64,000 nt of DNA from Planctomycetota bacterium (GTDB taxonomy: Bacteria > Planctomycetota > PUPC01 > DSUN01): positions 1-64,000 of the forward strand of contig DAOOIT010000034.1 in assembly GCA_035384565.1 (NCBI GenBank), in the 5' to 3' direction. Made by a program: the position numbers and the translations under genes. A model generated the notes under the pieces. The model worked only from the letters and a program-made list of their open reading frames with translations. It was not told where the DNA came from and searched no databases. Position 1 is the first letter of the stretch. Every line of letters begins with the position of its first letter. Shown piece by piece: positions 26,165 through 34,031 of this stretch.

Positions 26165-26935
26165 TCAGGTCGCGGCCCTCACCTTCTCGCTGCCCAGCAG
26201 CTTCTCCAGCGCATTATCCTTCGGATACGCGTGGCCGCGGTGCTGGCAGAAGCCCTCGGCGTATGCAAAGCCGGCCTCCGTGCCCCGTTCTGCGCCCCAG
26301 TGCTCCATCGAGCCGATGTAGTGGTCGAGCCCGTGCTGGCGCAGGAGCCACTCGCGCTGGCTGCGATGACAGGCGAGCATGGCACGCTTGACGTCCATCT
26401 CGGTCGTCACGTCCACGTAGAAGTGTACGGGCTGGGGGCGGCCAAGGTAGTCTATGCCTTCCATCGCGTCCCAATAGTAGAGGTAGGGGATGCCGTGGGT
26501 GTGGGGCAGGTTGCCGTAGCCGCCGTAGTTGGGGATGGGCGCGCCGAAGCAGGCGTCGCGGACCAGGCGGCTGGTGACCTCGTGGTCCGCCATGTAGTCC
26601 TCGTGGGGGTGCGTGAACACGATGAAGGGGTCCACCTCGCGGATGGCGTTGGTGACCTTGCGGCGGGTTTCCATGTCAAAGCAGATGGCGAGGTCGCCAC
26701 AGCCGAGGCCGATGTAGCGCCCCTGGAGGAGCGCGGCGCTCTCGGCGGCCTCGGCGGCGCGGATCCGGGCGATCTCTATGGAGGAGTGCTCGGTGGAGCC
26801 GCAGTCGCCGTTGGCCACAGTGACGATGGCGATCTCGTAGCCCTTCTTGCGCAGCAGCGAGAGGGTGCCGGCGGCCTTGAACTCCACGTCGTCGGGGTGG
26901 GCGCCGATGGCCAGGATGCGTCCGTTGTCTTTCAT
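26165..26935 (-). CDS. PIG-L (LmbE-like) family deacetylase
   Basis: A 256-residue zinc-dependent de-N-acetylase. The zinc-binding AHPDD motif (GAHPDDVEF, residues about 11-19) and the second His motif (HPHEDYMADHE) are intact, as is a GDCGSTEH segment. The family removes N-acetyl groups from sugar conjugates such as GlcNAc-inositol or N-acetyl-chitooligosaccharides; which sugar is used here is unknown. Extra C-terminal length holds an HRSQREWLLRQHG region typical of the longer bacterial group. The ATG at 26935 follows AGGAG and a promoter is present, so it is likely transcribed alone. No signal peptide is seen: cytoplasmic. Confidence 0.92.
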   Translation of the reverse strand: MKDNGRILAIGAHPDDVEFKAAGTLSLLRKKGYEIAIVTVANGDCGSTEHSSIEIARIRAAEAAESAALLQGRYIGLGCGDLAICFDMETRRKVTNAIREVDPFIVFTHPHEDYMADHEVTSRLVRDACFGAPIPNYGGYGNLPHTHGIPYLYYWDAMEGIDYLGRPQPVHFYVDVTTEMDVKRAMLACHRSQREWLLRQHGLDHYIGSMEHWGAERGTEAGFAYAEGFCQHRGHAYPKDNALEKLLGSEKVRAAT

Positions 26936-26976
26936 CGTGCGGCTCCTTTGGGAATGGGGGCGGTCTGCGGGAGACG

Positions 26977-27005
26977 ACGGTAGCAGACGGCGGGGGATGA
27001 GTCAA
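26977..27005 (-). promoter_or_regulatory. Predicted promoter of the PIG-L deacetylase gene
   Basis: Minus strand TTGACT (27000-27005), 17-nt spacer, TACCGT (26977-26982); about 35 nt from the expected start to the ATG. Confidence 0.45.
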
Positions 27006-27074
27006 TCGCCGTGTGGGGGGCCCGGCAGCGGGGACGCTGCCTGCGCGGGGTGTTCCCCGTGCGGCCGATAGGTC

Positions 27075-27126
27075 CTTCTCGTCCCTACGCTCCGCGTGGG
27101 GACGCCTCCCCGGCCGCTCCGCGGCC
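27075..27126. repeat. Dispersed palindromic intergenic element, copy 1
   Basis: A 32-bp block (27075-27106, beginning CTTCTCGTCCCTACGC) recurs inverted at 50064-50095 with one mismatch, and as a diverged copy at 30280-30310. It contains its own dyad (GTCCC... and ...GGGGAC around GCTCCGCG) and is followed by the hairpin GGCCGCTCCGCGGCC at 27112-27126. All copies are intergenic. Confidence 0.8.
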
Positions 27127-27159
27127 ATCCGTTGCTCGCTCCCACGCCGAGCGGGATTC

Positions 27160-27202
27160 GTCGGACACGTCGGACTCGTCGGACACGTCCGACAACTCCG
27201 AC
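27160..27202. repeat. Inverted 9-bp-period repeat array, GTCGGAC type
   Basis: GTCGGAC starts at 27160, 27169 and 27178. Its reverse complement GTCCGAC starts at 27187 and a variant CTCCGAC at 27196; all five keep an exact 9-bp period. Left and right halves can pair as a hairpin. It lies 17 nt beyond the stop codon of the beta-helix gene, a position suited to ending transcription or protecting the mRNA 3' end. Confidence 0.85.
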
Positions 27203-27219
27203 CTTGTCGGCCGGGCCGC

Positions 27220-29547
27220 TTACTTGGCTGCTTGCCCCAACCTTTCGCGATACGCGGGTTCCAGGCCAGCCTTGTCCATGACCTCTTTCGCGCCTTCGCT
27301 GAGCTTGGCTTGGTCGTCGAAGGTCCAGGCGCCGGCGAGGGCCTTGTCGTCCTTGACGCCGGGAGTGTCGAAGTGGGCCTTCAGTTCGTCGGCAGCCAAG
27401 GCGCGGGCGTAGACGCGCACCTCGTCTATCGCGCCCTTGAAGTAGTTGTAAGCGTCCTGCCGCCGGCCTATGGCGAGGGCGGCGTGGCCGGGCTTGCGCT
27501 TCTTGTTGATGGCCGCCGCCGCGACCTGTTTGCCATCGAGGTAGACCTTCAGGTCGGCGCCGTCGTAGGTGAAGGCGGCGTGGTGCCAGGCGCCGAGCTT
27601 GAGGGCGCCTTCGCCGCTCATGGCCATGAGGTGGTTCTGCCGCCCGCCGCCGATGTTGAGGTAGGCGCCCACGCGGTCCCTCTCGACGATCAGGGCGTAG
27701 TGCCCCTCCTCCCACTCGTTGCGGTTCTTGTTGACGATCCAGCGGCGGGGGTCGTTGCCGCCGGGATACTCGTCGAGCTTGACCCACGCCTCGACCGTGA
27801 GCTGCTCGGGGTCGAGTTCGGGCTTGTGCGGCGCCTCGACGAAGGAACTGGAGCCGTCGCAGCCGAGGGCCAGGCCCACCTTGCCGGGCACGGGGGCCGC
27901 GATGTCGCCCTCCACGTTATCCTTCCAGGTGTGCCAGTCGCGAGCGCACTGGTTGAAGCGGACGGGCTCGGCGCTGGTGCGGTAGATGACGTTGCGCTCG
28001 AAGTGGAAGCCCTTCGAGCCCTCGTCAATGAACATGCCGTTGTTGGGCGCGGCCTGGCACAGGGGGCTGCGGTGGACGTCGTGGAGGTGGTTGAAGCGGA
28101 TCTGCGTGCCGGGCTGGAGACCCAGGGTGTAGATGCAGCCGCCGTCGCCCAGGCGGTTCATGACGTTGTGAACGTGGTTCCACTCGATGGTGTTCTCCCG
28201 CGCCGGCGTGGGCTGGGGGTTCCACTGCCAGCCGAGCGAGATGCCGGTGTAGGGCGTGTCGTGGACGAGGTTGTGGGCGATGACGGCCCGCTGGGCGAAA
28301 CCGACCCAGATGCCCACGGCGCCCGCGTAGTCGAGGCCGATGCCGTGCACATGGTTGTTGGCGACGCGGCAGTCGCGCGGCACGTCGGCCTCGGCCTTCG
28401 GGCCGCCGAGGATGATACCGTTGCCGCTGACGTCGTGGATGTGGTTACCCTCGACCGTGCACTTCGAGCAGCGGGTGACGAATTCGATGCCGCAGCCGCC
28501 CACGTGGGCGATGGCGCCGTCGGTGACGCTGCACGCCTCGGCGTGGTCGAAGCGCAGGGCGGCAGGGATGCGGGCCCACTCCGCCTTGTCCCAGCCCGTG
28601 CCGGCGGTGAAGTGACAGGCCTGGATGCCCAGATAGCCGCCGGGGGGAGGAGTCCAGTCGGCATAGGCGAACTCGATGCCTCTGAAGTGCAGGTTGCGGA
28701 CGGGCCTTTCGGGGGTGCCCTTGACCTCCACGAGGCGTGTGAGCGCGGGCGCGATCACCTCGGCCTTCGTCAGGTCCTCGCCCGGCCGGGGCCAGTAGGT
28801 CAGCACACCCGTCTGGCGGTCGAGATACCATTCGCCGGGCTGGTCGAGGAATTCGGCGGCGTTCTCGAGGTAGAACCAGCGGCCGCCGCCCGCGGCGATG
28901 GCGTCGTGGGGCCGGGCGTGCGGGCCGAGCATCTGGGCCACGCCGGCCGCGGGGTCCGCCTTCTCGAAGCGCTTCCGCGTGATCTCCCAGTTGCCGTAGA
29001 CCACCGCCTCGACGTCCGTGAGGTTCTTCCACTCCTTGAGCTGGCCGGCGCCGAAGGTGTAAGTGTGCGACTTGAGTTCCTTGGCCAGGCTCGCGCCCTT
29101 GAGCTGCCAGCAGGGCTGCGCGGCGTCGGCGTTGGGCGTGCGGGCGCGAATGGCCCGCCGGCCGTTCACCCAGAGCTGGTGGAAGTACCACTTGCCGTCC
29201 TTCACGCCAGCCACTTCGGCTGTCCACGTCTCGCCCTCGCCCTTCTTCCAGCCCGCGATGCGGCGGCAGCCGCTGACGATAACCCTCTCGCCCGGCACGG
29301 CGGCGTAGGTGATCGAGAACTGCTCCGTGCCGGAGTCCTCCGGCCCGAAGGCGAGCGTTTCGGGCAACTCGTAGGTTCCGCCTTTGAGGAGCACGGTGAC
29401 GTGGGCCTTCAGCCCCTCGGCGACGAGCTTGCGGACGGCGTCGCGGGCCTTCGCCAGGTCGGAGCCAGGCGTCACCGTGAACTCGGCGCCGCGGGCATCG
29501 GCCCGACAGGCCAGCACGACAAGGAGAGCAAGCAGCATGAGCTTCAT
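27220..29547 (-). CDS. Exported right-handed beta-helix protein with LamG-like domain
   Basis: A 775-residue exported protein. Residues 1-20 (MKLMLLALLVVLACRADARG) are a signal peptide. An N-terminal pectate-lyase/NosD-type region follows (FTVTPGSDLAKARDAVRKLV, typical of the first coil) and leads into a right-handed beta-helix to about 500, with repeating units such as CSVTDGAIAHVGGCGIEF, CTVEGNHIHDVSGNGIILG, AVIAHNLVHDTPYTGISLG and NTIEWNHVHNV. Residues about 520-730 form a LamG/concanavalin domain (LTVEAWVKLDE, AFTYDGADLKVYLDGKQVAAA). Such proteins bind or cleave polysaccharides; catalytic residues cannot be assigned. The ATG at 29547 follows GAGGAG. Confidence 0.88.
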   Translation of the reverse strand: MKLMLLALLVVLACRADARGAEFTVTPGSDLAKARDAVRKLVAEGLKAHVTVLLKGGTYELPETLAFGPEDSGTEQFSITYAAVPGERVIVSGCRRIAGWKKGEGETWTAEVAGVKDGKWYFHQLWVNGRRAIRARTPNADAAQPCWQLKGASLAKELKSHTYTFGAGQLKEWKNLTDVEAVVYGNWEITRKRFEKADPAAGVAQMLGPHARPHDAIAAGGGRWFYLENAAEFLDQPGEWYLDRQTGVLTYWPRPGEDLTKAEVIAPALTRLVEVKGTPERPVRNLHFRGIEFAYADWTPPPGGYLGIQACHFTAGTGWDKAEWARIPAALRFDHAEACSVTDGAIAHVGGCGIEFVTRCSKCTVEGNHIHDVSGNGIILGGPKAEADVPRDCRVANNHVHGIGLDYAGAVGIWVGFAQRAVIAHNLVHDTPYTGISLGWQWNPQPTPARENTIEWNHVHNVMNRLGDGGCIYTLGLQPGTQIRFNHLHDVHRSPLCQAAPNNGMFIDEGSKGFHFERNVIYRTSAEPVRFNQCARDWHTWKDNVEGDIAAPVPGKVGLALGCDGSSSFVEAPHKPELDPEQLTVEAWVKLDEYPGGNDPRRWIVNKNRNEWEEGHYALIVERDRVGAYLNIGGGRQNHLMAMSGEGALKLGAWHHAAFTYDGADLKVYLDGKQVAAAAINKKRKPGHAALAIGRRQDAYNYFKGAIDEVRVYARALAADELKAHFDTPGVKDDKALAGAWTFDDQAKLSEGAKEVMDKAGLEPAYRERLGQAAK

Positions 29548-29570
29548 CGCGGTCTCCTCAGGACGCATCG

Positions 29571-29630
29571 TTTGTAGTGCGGCCTTCAGGCCGCACCCGC
29601 TGGGCACGGGCTGAGGCCAGCACTACGAAC
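29571..29630. repeat. Palindromic intergenic hairpin
   Basis: A perfect 9-bp stem (GTGCGGCCT, loop TC, AGGCCGCAC) at 29577-29596 lies within an outer dyad GTAGTGC (29574-29580) / GCACTAC (29620-29626). These allow two alternative folds. It lies just upstream of the beta-helix gene start and downstream of the neighbouring gene's stop codon. No T-run. Confidence 0.7.
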
Positions 29631-29652
29631 TGGGCCATTGGCTCGGGCGCCC

Positions 29653-30138
29653 TCACACGGGCAATCCGAGGAACTCCGAGAGTTGCCTTGCGTGCCCCTG
29701 CACCAGCTCCTCGCTGGGGGTGTAGAGCACAATGGTCTCTCTGCCCTCGCGGTCGGCGAGGGACAGGGCGTAGAGGGTGAAACGGTGCGTGCCCGTGTTG
29801 GGCCGTCGCGTGTCAATCGTCACACGGCGATACTCGGAGAGCGGCTTCCACGTGCTGCGCCAGGGGGCGAAGAGCTCCCACGACTGGGTGACGAGGTTGC
29901 GCGCCTTGTCCACCACAGTGCGGCGCCGCCCGAAGGCCAGGGCCGCGCCGGCGAGGGCGAGGAACGAGCCGTTGACAAGCATGACCAAGCCCGACGCGCC
30001 CAGCGGCTCGCCGCTGCCCAGGGGCACGGATAGGAAGAGCGCGCCGAGCGCGAGAAGCGGCGCGCCGACGAAGGTGAGGAACCCCCCGCCCCGCGTGTAG
30101 CAGAGGCGGTCCGAATCCACCGACACCACGGTCTTCAC
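29653..30138 (-). CDS. Small two-helix membrane protein, unknown function
   Basis: A 161-residue protein with two hydrophobic helices near residues 20-40 (FLTFVGAPLLALGALFLSV) and 48-68 (ASGLVMLVNGSFLALAGAALAF). A soluble domain of about 90 residues follows (RTVVDKARNLVTQSWELFAPWR, YRRVTIDTRRP, HRFTLYALSL). The layout of two helices and then a beta-rich domain resembles bacterial PH-like membrane proteins, but I do not recognise the family. GTG start at 30138 with GAGGG upstream and a promoter further upstream. Probably cytoplasm-facing. Confidence 0.75.
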   Translation of the reverse strand: MKTVVSVDSDRLCYTRGGGFLTFVGAPLLALGALFLSVPLGSGEPLGASGLVMLVNGSFLALAGAALAFGRRRTVVDKARNLVTQSWELFAPWRSTWKPLSEYRRVTIDTRRPNTGTHRFTLYALSLADREGRETIVLYTPSEELVQGHARQLSEFLGLPV

Positions 30139-30182
30139 GGTTCGCCCTCACGCTCTGTCCGGCGGTCGTGCCACCCTGCATC

Positions 30183-30211
30183 ATCATAGAGCGCACCGCC
30201 GGCCTTTTCAA
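30183..30211 (-). promoter_or_regulatory. Predicted promoter of the small membrane protein
   Basis: Minus strand TTGAAA (30206-30211), 17-nt spacer, TATGAT (30183-30188). It is divergent from, and 30 nt away from, the esterase promoter. Confidence 0.5.
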
Positions 30212-30241
30212 CCGCCAGGGGCGCTTCCCGCCGACACGCGG

Positions 30242-30270
30242 TTGCATTCCGCCGCCCCCGTGCATATACT
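30242..30270 (+). promoter_or_regulatory. Predicted promoter of the acetyl-xylan-esterase-like gene
   Basis: TTGCAT (30242-30247), 17-nt spacer, TATACT (30265-30270). The transcript leader of about 135 nt would contain the palindromic element at 30280-30390. Confidence 0.45.
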
Positions 30271-30279
30271 CCCCGGTCG

Positions 30280-30390
30280 CTTCTCGCCCCTACGCCCTGC
30301 GTGGGGAGGCAGCTTCGACCGCTCCGCGGTCACAGGCACGGACGCAGAGCGTCCCAGTTGTCGCCCCCATGCGGAGCGTCGGGGCGACCC
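30280..30390. repeat. Dispersed palindromic intergenic element, diverged composite copy
   Basis: Block 30280-30310 is a diverged form of the 27075 element. It is followed by hairpin GACCGCTCCGCGGTC (30317-30331, matching the hairpin at 27112), then GGACGCAGAGCGTCC (about 30340-30354) and a GTCGCCCC/GGGGCGAC dyad (about 30359-30388). The composite occupies the leader of the esterase gene. Confidence 0.65.
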
Positions 30391-30411
30391 AGGAGTAAGA
30401 AGGAGGCCGTC

Positions 30412-31386
30412 ATGCCACTGACGTTTGACTTCCCACTGGAACGTCTGAAGACCTATCAGGGCATCAACCCGCGCCCCGCCGACTTCGATGCCTACTGGGA
30501 CCGGGCTCTGGCCGAGATGCACGCGCTCGACCCGCAGGTGACGCTCACGCCCGCCGAGTTCCAGGCGCCGTTCGCCGAGTGCTTCGACCTGCACTTCACC
30601 GGCGTGGGCGGCGCGCGGGTCTACGCCAAGCTGCTGCGCCCGAAGAGCGCGCCCAAGCCGCACCCCGCCGTGCTGCTGTTCCACGGCTACTCGGGCAACT
30701 CGGGCGACTGGTGGGACAAGCTGGGCTACGTGGCCCAGGGCTACACCGTGGCGGCCCTCGACGCCCGTGGCCAGGGCGGGCGGTCCGAGGACAAGGGCGG
30801 GGTGAGCGGCAACACGCTCCGCGGCCACATCATCCGCGGCCTCGACGACGCACTCCGCGGCCAGCCCGAGAAGCTGCTCTTCCGCCAGATCTACCTCGAC
30901 TGCGCCCAACTCGCCCGCCTCGTGATGGCGATGCCCGACGTGGACCCGGCCCGCGTGGGCGCCACCGGCGGCAGCCAGGGCGGCGCGCTCACCGTGGCCT
31001 GCGTGGCCCTCGAGCCGCGCGTGCGCCGCGCCGCGCCCGTGTTCCCCTTCCTGAGCGACTACAAGCGCGTGTGGGAGATGGACCAGGCGAAGGACGCCTA
31101 CGCCGAACTGCGCGAGTTCTTCCGCCTGTTCGACCCGCGCCACGAGCGCGAGGACCGCGTGTTCGAGACGCTGGGCTACGTGGACATCCAGCACCTCGCC
31201 CCGCGCATCCGCGCCGACGTGCTCTGGGCCATCGGCCTCATGGACACCATCTGCCCCCCCTCCAGCCAGTTCGCCGCCTACAACAAGATCACGTCGCCGA
31301 AGACGATGGCCATCTACCCCGACTTCGGCCACGAGGGGTTGCCGGGGATGGCCGACCGCATCTATCAGTTCATGCTGGGGCTGTAG
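30412..31386 (+). CDS. Acetyl xylan esterase / cephalosporin-C deacetylase family (CE7) hydrolase
   Basis: A 324-residue alpha/beta hydrolase of normal CE7 length. Family marks are the N-terminal YQGINPRPADFDAYWD, the oxyanion-region YSGNSGDWWDKL, DARGQGGRSED (RGQ motif), the nucleophile elbow GGSQGG, the acid in GLMDTICPPSSQ and the final His in FGHEGLPG. CE7 enzymes remove acetyl groups from short xylo-oligosaccharides and usually work in the cytoplasm; no signal peptide is present here. The ATG at 30412 follows AAGGAGG. It converges on the MATE gene with an 11-nt gap. Confidence 0.92.
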   Translation: MPLTFDFPLERLKTYQGINPRPADFDAYWDRALAEMHALDPQVTLTPAEFQAPFAECFDLHFTGVGGARVYAKLLRPKSAPKPHPAVLLFHGYSGNSGDWWDKLGYVAQGYTVAALDARGQGGRSEDKGGVSGNTLRGHIIRGLDDALRGQPEKLLFRQIYLDCAQLARLVMAMPDVDPARVGATGGSQGGALTVACVALEPRVRRAAPVFPFLSDYKRVWEMDQAKDAYAELREFFRLFDPRHEREDRVFETLGYVDIQHLAPRIRADVLWAIGLMDTICPPSSQFAAYNKITSPKTMAIYPDFGHEGLPGMADRIYQFMLGL

Positions 31387-31397
31387 CCCGGCAGGCT

Positions 31398-32852
31398 TCA
31401 GCGGCCCTGAGCATTCAGGTCTGGCGAGTCCCCCACGCCCTCGTCCGGCTGGGCGACCGCTGGGCTGCCGGCCCCCTGGAAGATGTCTATCTTCCGCCAC
31501 GCCTCGCTCGCGAAGCGCCATAGCAGCACCAGCCCCACGAGCGCGATCTGGACCGCCGCGGCGCTCCAGGCGCCCACGTAGCCCAGGCCGGCCGGGAACG
31601 TGAGCGCATAACCGAGCGGAATGAGCACGCCCCAACCCGACGCGATGGTGATGAGGGCAGGCACGCGTGTGTCGCCCGCGCCCCGCAGCGCCCCTGTGAC
31701 CACGATGCCCACGGCATCGAACGCCTGGAAAATGGCGGCGAGAACGAGCATCGTGCTGCCGGCCTCGACGATGGCCTCCTCGCGGCGGAAGAGGAGGAAT
31801 ATCTCGCGGCGGAAGACGAAGAACAGAACGCCCATCGCCGTCATGTAGGCCACGGCCACCCCGATGCCCAGATAGGCGCGGCGCTTGGCCCCGTGAATGT
31901 CGCGCCGCCCGATGTACTGCCCCACGAGCACCTGCACGCCCTTGTTGATCCCCACGGCGGGCATGAACGACAGGCTCATGATTGAGCCGGTCACGCTGTT
32001 GGCCGCCATCACGTGCTCGCCAAGTCGCCCGATGAGGAGATTGACGAAGATGGCCCAGCTCGCCACGTCCAGCATGAAGCTCAGGCCCGCGGCCGAGCCG
32101 ACGTGCAGGAAGGCCCGCAGGCGCGCCCGGTCCAAGCGCCAGTGGTGCCGGCTCCGAAACTGCTCGTGCACGGGCGCCCACAGGAACGCGGCGAGCAGCA
32201 GGCCGGCCTGGAGGTAACTCGCCAGGGTGGTGGCCAGGGCCGCGCCGCGGATGCCCAGCTCGGGGCAGCCCAGCTTGCCGAAGATCAGCGCGTAGTCGGC
32301 CAGCACGTTGAAGCCGTTGGCCACCAGCGCGGCCCACATGGGCACGCCGGGCCGGCTGATCCCCTGGAAGAACGACGCCAGCGCCGCGTAGGCCCCCGTG
32401 GCGGCCGCATGGGCCAGCACGATGCGGAAGTACGAGCTCTCCAGCCGCTGAACCTCGGGCGCGTGCCCGAAGGCCGCGAAGAGCAGCGGCGCGCCCGCGA
32501 TCAGCGGCAGCACCACGGCCTGGGCGAACAGCCCGAAGTAGATAGCCTGCCACGTATAGCGTGCGCACTCCTCGGGCTCGCCCCGGCCCATGCTCTGCGC
32601 CACGAACGTGCTGGCGCAATTGCCCGTGCCCATGATGAAGGCCAGGAACGCAAACACGGCCGAACCCGCGGGGCTCACCGCGGCCAGCTCGCGCGCCCCG
32701 TACTTCGAGAGCATCAGGGTGTCGATCAGCCCCATCACGGTATGCGAGGCCATGGCCACGATCACGGGCGCCGAGATGCCCATCACCTCGCACAGGTCGC
32801 GCCAGGCCGCCGTGATGCCGCGTTCGCGGAGGGGAGTTGCCGGGGGGTGCAC
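31398..32852 (-). CDS. MATE family efflux transporter
   Basis: A 484-residue protein with about twelve membrane helices arranged as two similar halves. The first half begins APVIVAMASHTVMGLIDTLML and includes GTGNCASTFVAQSMGRGE; the second contains SVTGSIMSLSFMPAVGINKGVQVLVGQ with the matching GQYIGR, as usual for the family. MATE proteins expel drugs or metabolites using sodium or proton gradients; the substrate is not predictable. The GTG at 32852 was chosen because the promoter -10 at 32909-32914 puts the transcript start near 32902, excluding a farther in-frame TTG at 32921. Divergent from the response regulator gene. Confidence 0.88.
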   Translation of the reverse strand: MHPPATPLRERGITAAWRDLCEVMGISAPVIVAMASHTVMGLIDTLMLSKYGARELAAVSPAGSAVFAFLAFIMGTGNCASTFVAQSMGRGEPEECARYTWQAIYFGLFAQAVVLPLIAGAPLLFAAFGHAPEVQRLESSYFRIVLAHAAATGAYAALASFFQGISRPGVPMWAALVANGFNVLADYALIFGKLGCPELGIRGAALATTLASYLQAGLLLAAFLWAPVHEQFRSRHHWRLDRARLRAFLHVGSAAGLSFMLDVASWAIFVNLLIGRLGEHVMAANSVTGSIMSLSFMPAVGINKGVQVLVGQYIGRRDIHGAKRRAYLGIGVAVAYMTAMGVLFFVFRREIFLLFRREEAIVEAGSTMLVLAAIFQAFDAVGIVVTGALRGAGDTRVPALITIASGWGVLIPLGYALTFPAGLGYVGAWSAAAVQIALVGLVLLWRFASEAWRKIDIFQGAGSPAVAQPDEGVGDSPDLNAQGR

Positions 32853-32908
32853 CGTTTGTCCAAACGAGGGCCGTGGGCCACGAAGGGTCGAGTCGCCTGC
32901 TTTCCAGA

Positions 32909-32937
32909 AGCCTACCAGCAACCGCCGAGGCTGTCAA
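32909..32937 (-). promoter_or_regulatory. Predicted promoter of the MATE gene
   Basis: Minus strand TTGACA (32932-32937, perfect), 17-nt spacer, TAGGCT (32909-32914). Confidence 0.45.
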
Positions 32938-32962
32938 TCGCCAATCGCGCTGGCAAGCCGGT

Positions 32963-32991
32963 TTGACTCGGCGGCGGGGGCGTGGTCTAAT
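32963..32991 (+). promoter_or_regulatory. Predicted promoter of the response-regulator operon
   Basis: TTGACT (32963-32968), 17-nt spacer, TCTAAT (32986-32991). Transcription would start near 32998, about 38 nt before the ATG at 33036. Confidence 0.55.
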
Positions 32992-33035
32992 GTCGCCGTG
33001 GCTGAGGGCCGTGCAGGCGCTGGAGGAGCAGCAAG

Positions 33036-33404
33036 ATGAAGCACGTGATCGTGGTGGACGATGAGCAGGACATGGTCACATCGGTCAGCGAGGCGCTCCG
33101 GGCCGAGGGGTACCGCGTCTCGGGCTTCACCTCGGCAGCCAGAGCCCAGGAGGTGATGGCCACAGACGCCCCCGACCTGATGACCATGGACCTGCATATG
33201 CCGAACGTCAACGGCATCGAGCTGCTGCGGGCCGTGCGCCGGCGCTTCCCCAAGCTGCCGATCATCGTCTGCTCCGGGCTCAGCGCCTATAAGAACGACC
33301 CCGACATCGTGCTGAACAACGTTGCCGCCTTTCTGGACAAGCCGGTGGACTTCGCGCAACTCGCTTCAACCGTGCGCAAGATCCTCGGGGCACCTGAGGC
33401 CTGA
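33036..33404 (+). CDS. Stand-alone response regulator receiver (CheY-like)
   Basis: A 122-residue single-domain receiver. The acidic pocket VDDEQD (residues 7-12), the phospho-acceptor Asp in MTMDLHMPN (about residue 53), the switch Ser in VCSGLS and the Lys in LDKPVD are all present, so it should be phosphorylated by a histidine kinase encoded elsewhere. It has no output domain. The ATG at 33036 follows GGAGGAG. It heads a four-gene plus-strand unit with the DUF3786 protein (21-nt gap), the beta-propeller protein and the GH42-like protein, so signalling may be tied to that glycan set. Confidence 0.93.
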   Translation: MKHVIVVDDEQDMVTSVSEALRAEGYRVSGFTSAARAQEVMATDAPDLMTMDLHMPNVNGIELLRAVRRRFPKLPIIVCSGLSAYKNDPDIVLNNVAAFLDKPVDFAQLASTVRKILGAPEA

Positions 33405-33425
33405 TGGCTCTGCGGACGGCGGGCG

Positions 33426-34031
33426 ATGGAACGACAAGACCCCACACAAGAGCTCTGGCGGCGGCTGGCGGCTGCTGACCCCGCAGAAGTGTCGCGCCGC
33501 GCCGCGGTCGCCTATCACGCCGAGCAGCGGGCCTACCTGGTGCCGCTCCTGAATGCCCAGCTCCGCGTGCTGCCCTCTGAGAAACGCGCCGAGGGCGCCC
33601 CATGGGCCGCCGCCTGGGAGCCGATGCTCCTGTGCGTGCAATACCTCCTCACGGCCCAGCAGGAGGAGCCGGCCGGAGAATGGGCGGACCCGAAGAGTCT
33701 GCCGTATGGCGACTTCTTCTTCCGCGGGCCGCACCCTGTTCCCACGGCGGGCATCGAGGAAGCCTTCGGCACCCGCCTGGAGGCCTTCCGCGCGGCCGCG
33801 GCGGCGCTGGGCGGCCGCCCGGTGGCCATGGGCGATGCGGCGTACGAGTTCCGCTTTCTCCCCCGCGTGCCGGCGGTCGTCATCTTGTGGGCCGCCGACG
33901 ATGAGTTTCCGGCCAGGGCGAAGTTCCTGCTGGACAAGCGGGCGCACCGTCAACTGCCCCTCGATGCCCTGTGGGTGCTTTGCCGCGTGCTCGCCAAGCT
34001 GCTGATTGCGGCGGGAGAGGCTCATGCGTGA
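33426..34031 (+). CDS. DUF3786-type protein
   Basis: A 201-residue cytoplasmic protein. The C-terminal half matches the DUF3786 pattern: GDAAYEFRFLPRVPAVVILW, then ADDEFPARAKFLLDKRAHRQLP and DALWVLCRVLAKLL. The central region contains a YGDFFFRGPHPVP segment. Family function is not established; members are often found near corrinoid or metal-dependent enzymes. ATG start at 33426; the ribosome binding site is weak. The next gene's ATG overlaps its stop codon by 8 nt, which implies coupled translation. Confidence 0.75.
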   Translation: MERQDPTQELWRRLAAADPAEVSRRAAVAYHAEQRAYLVPLLNAQLRVLPSEKRAEGAPWAAAWEPMLLCVQYLLTAQQEEPAGEWADPKSLPYGDFFFRGPHPVPTAGIEEAFGTRLEAFRAAAAALGGRPVAMGDAAYEFRFLPRVPAVVILWAADDEFPARAKFLLDKRAHRQLPLDALWVLCRVLAKLLIAAGEAHA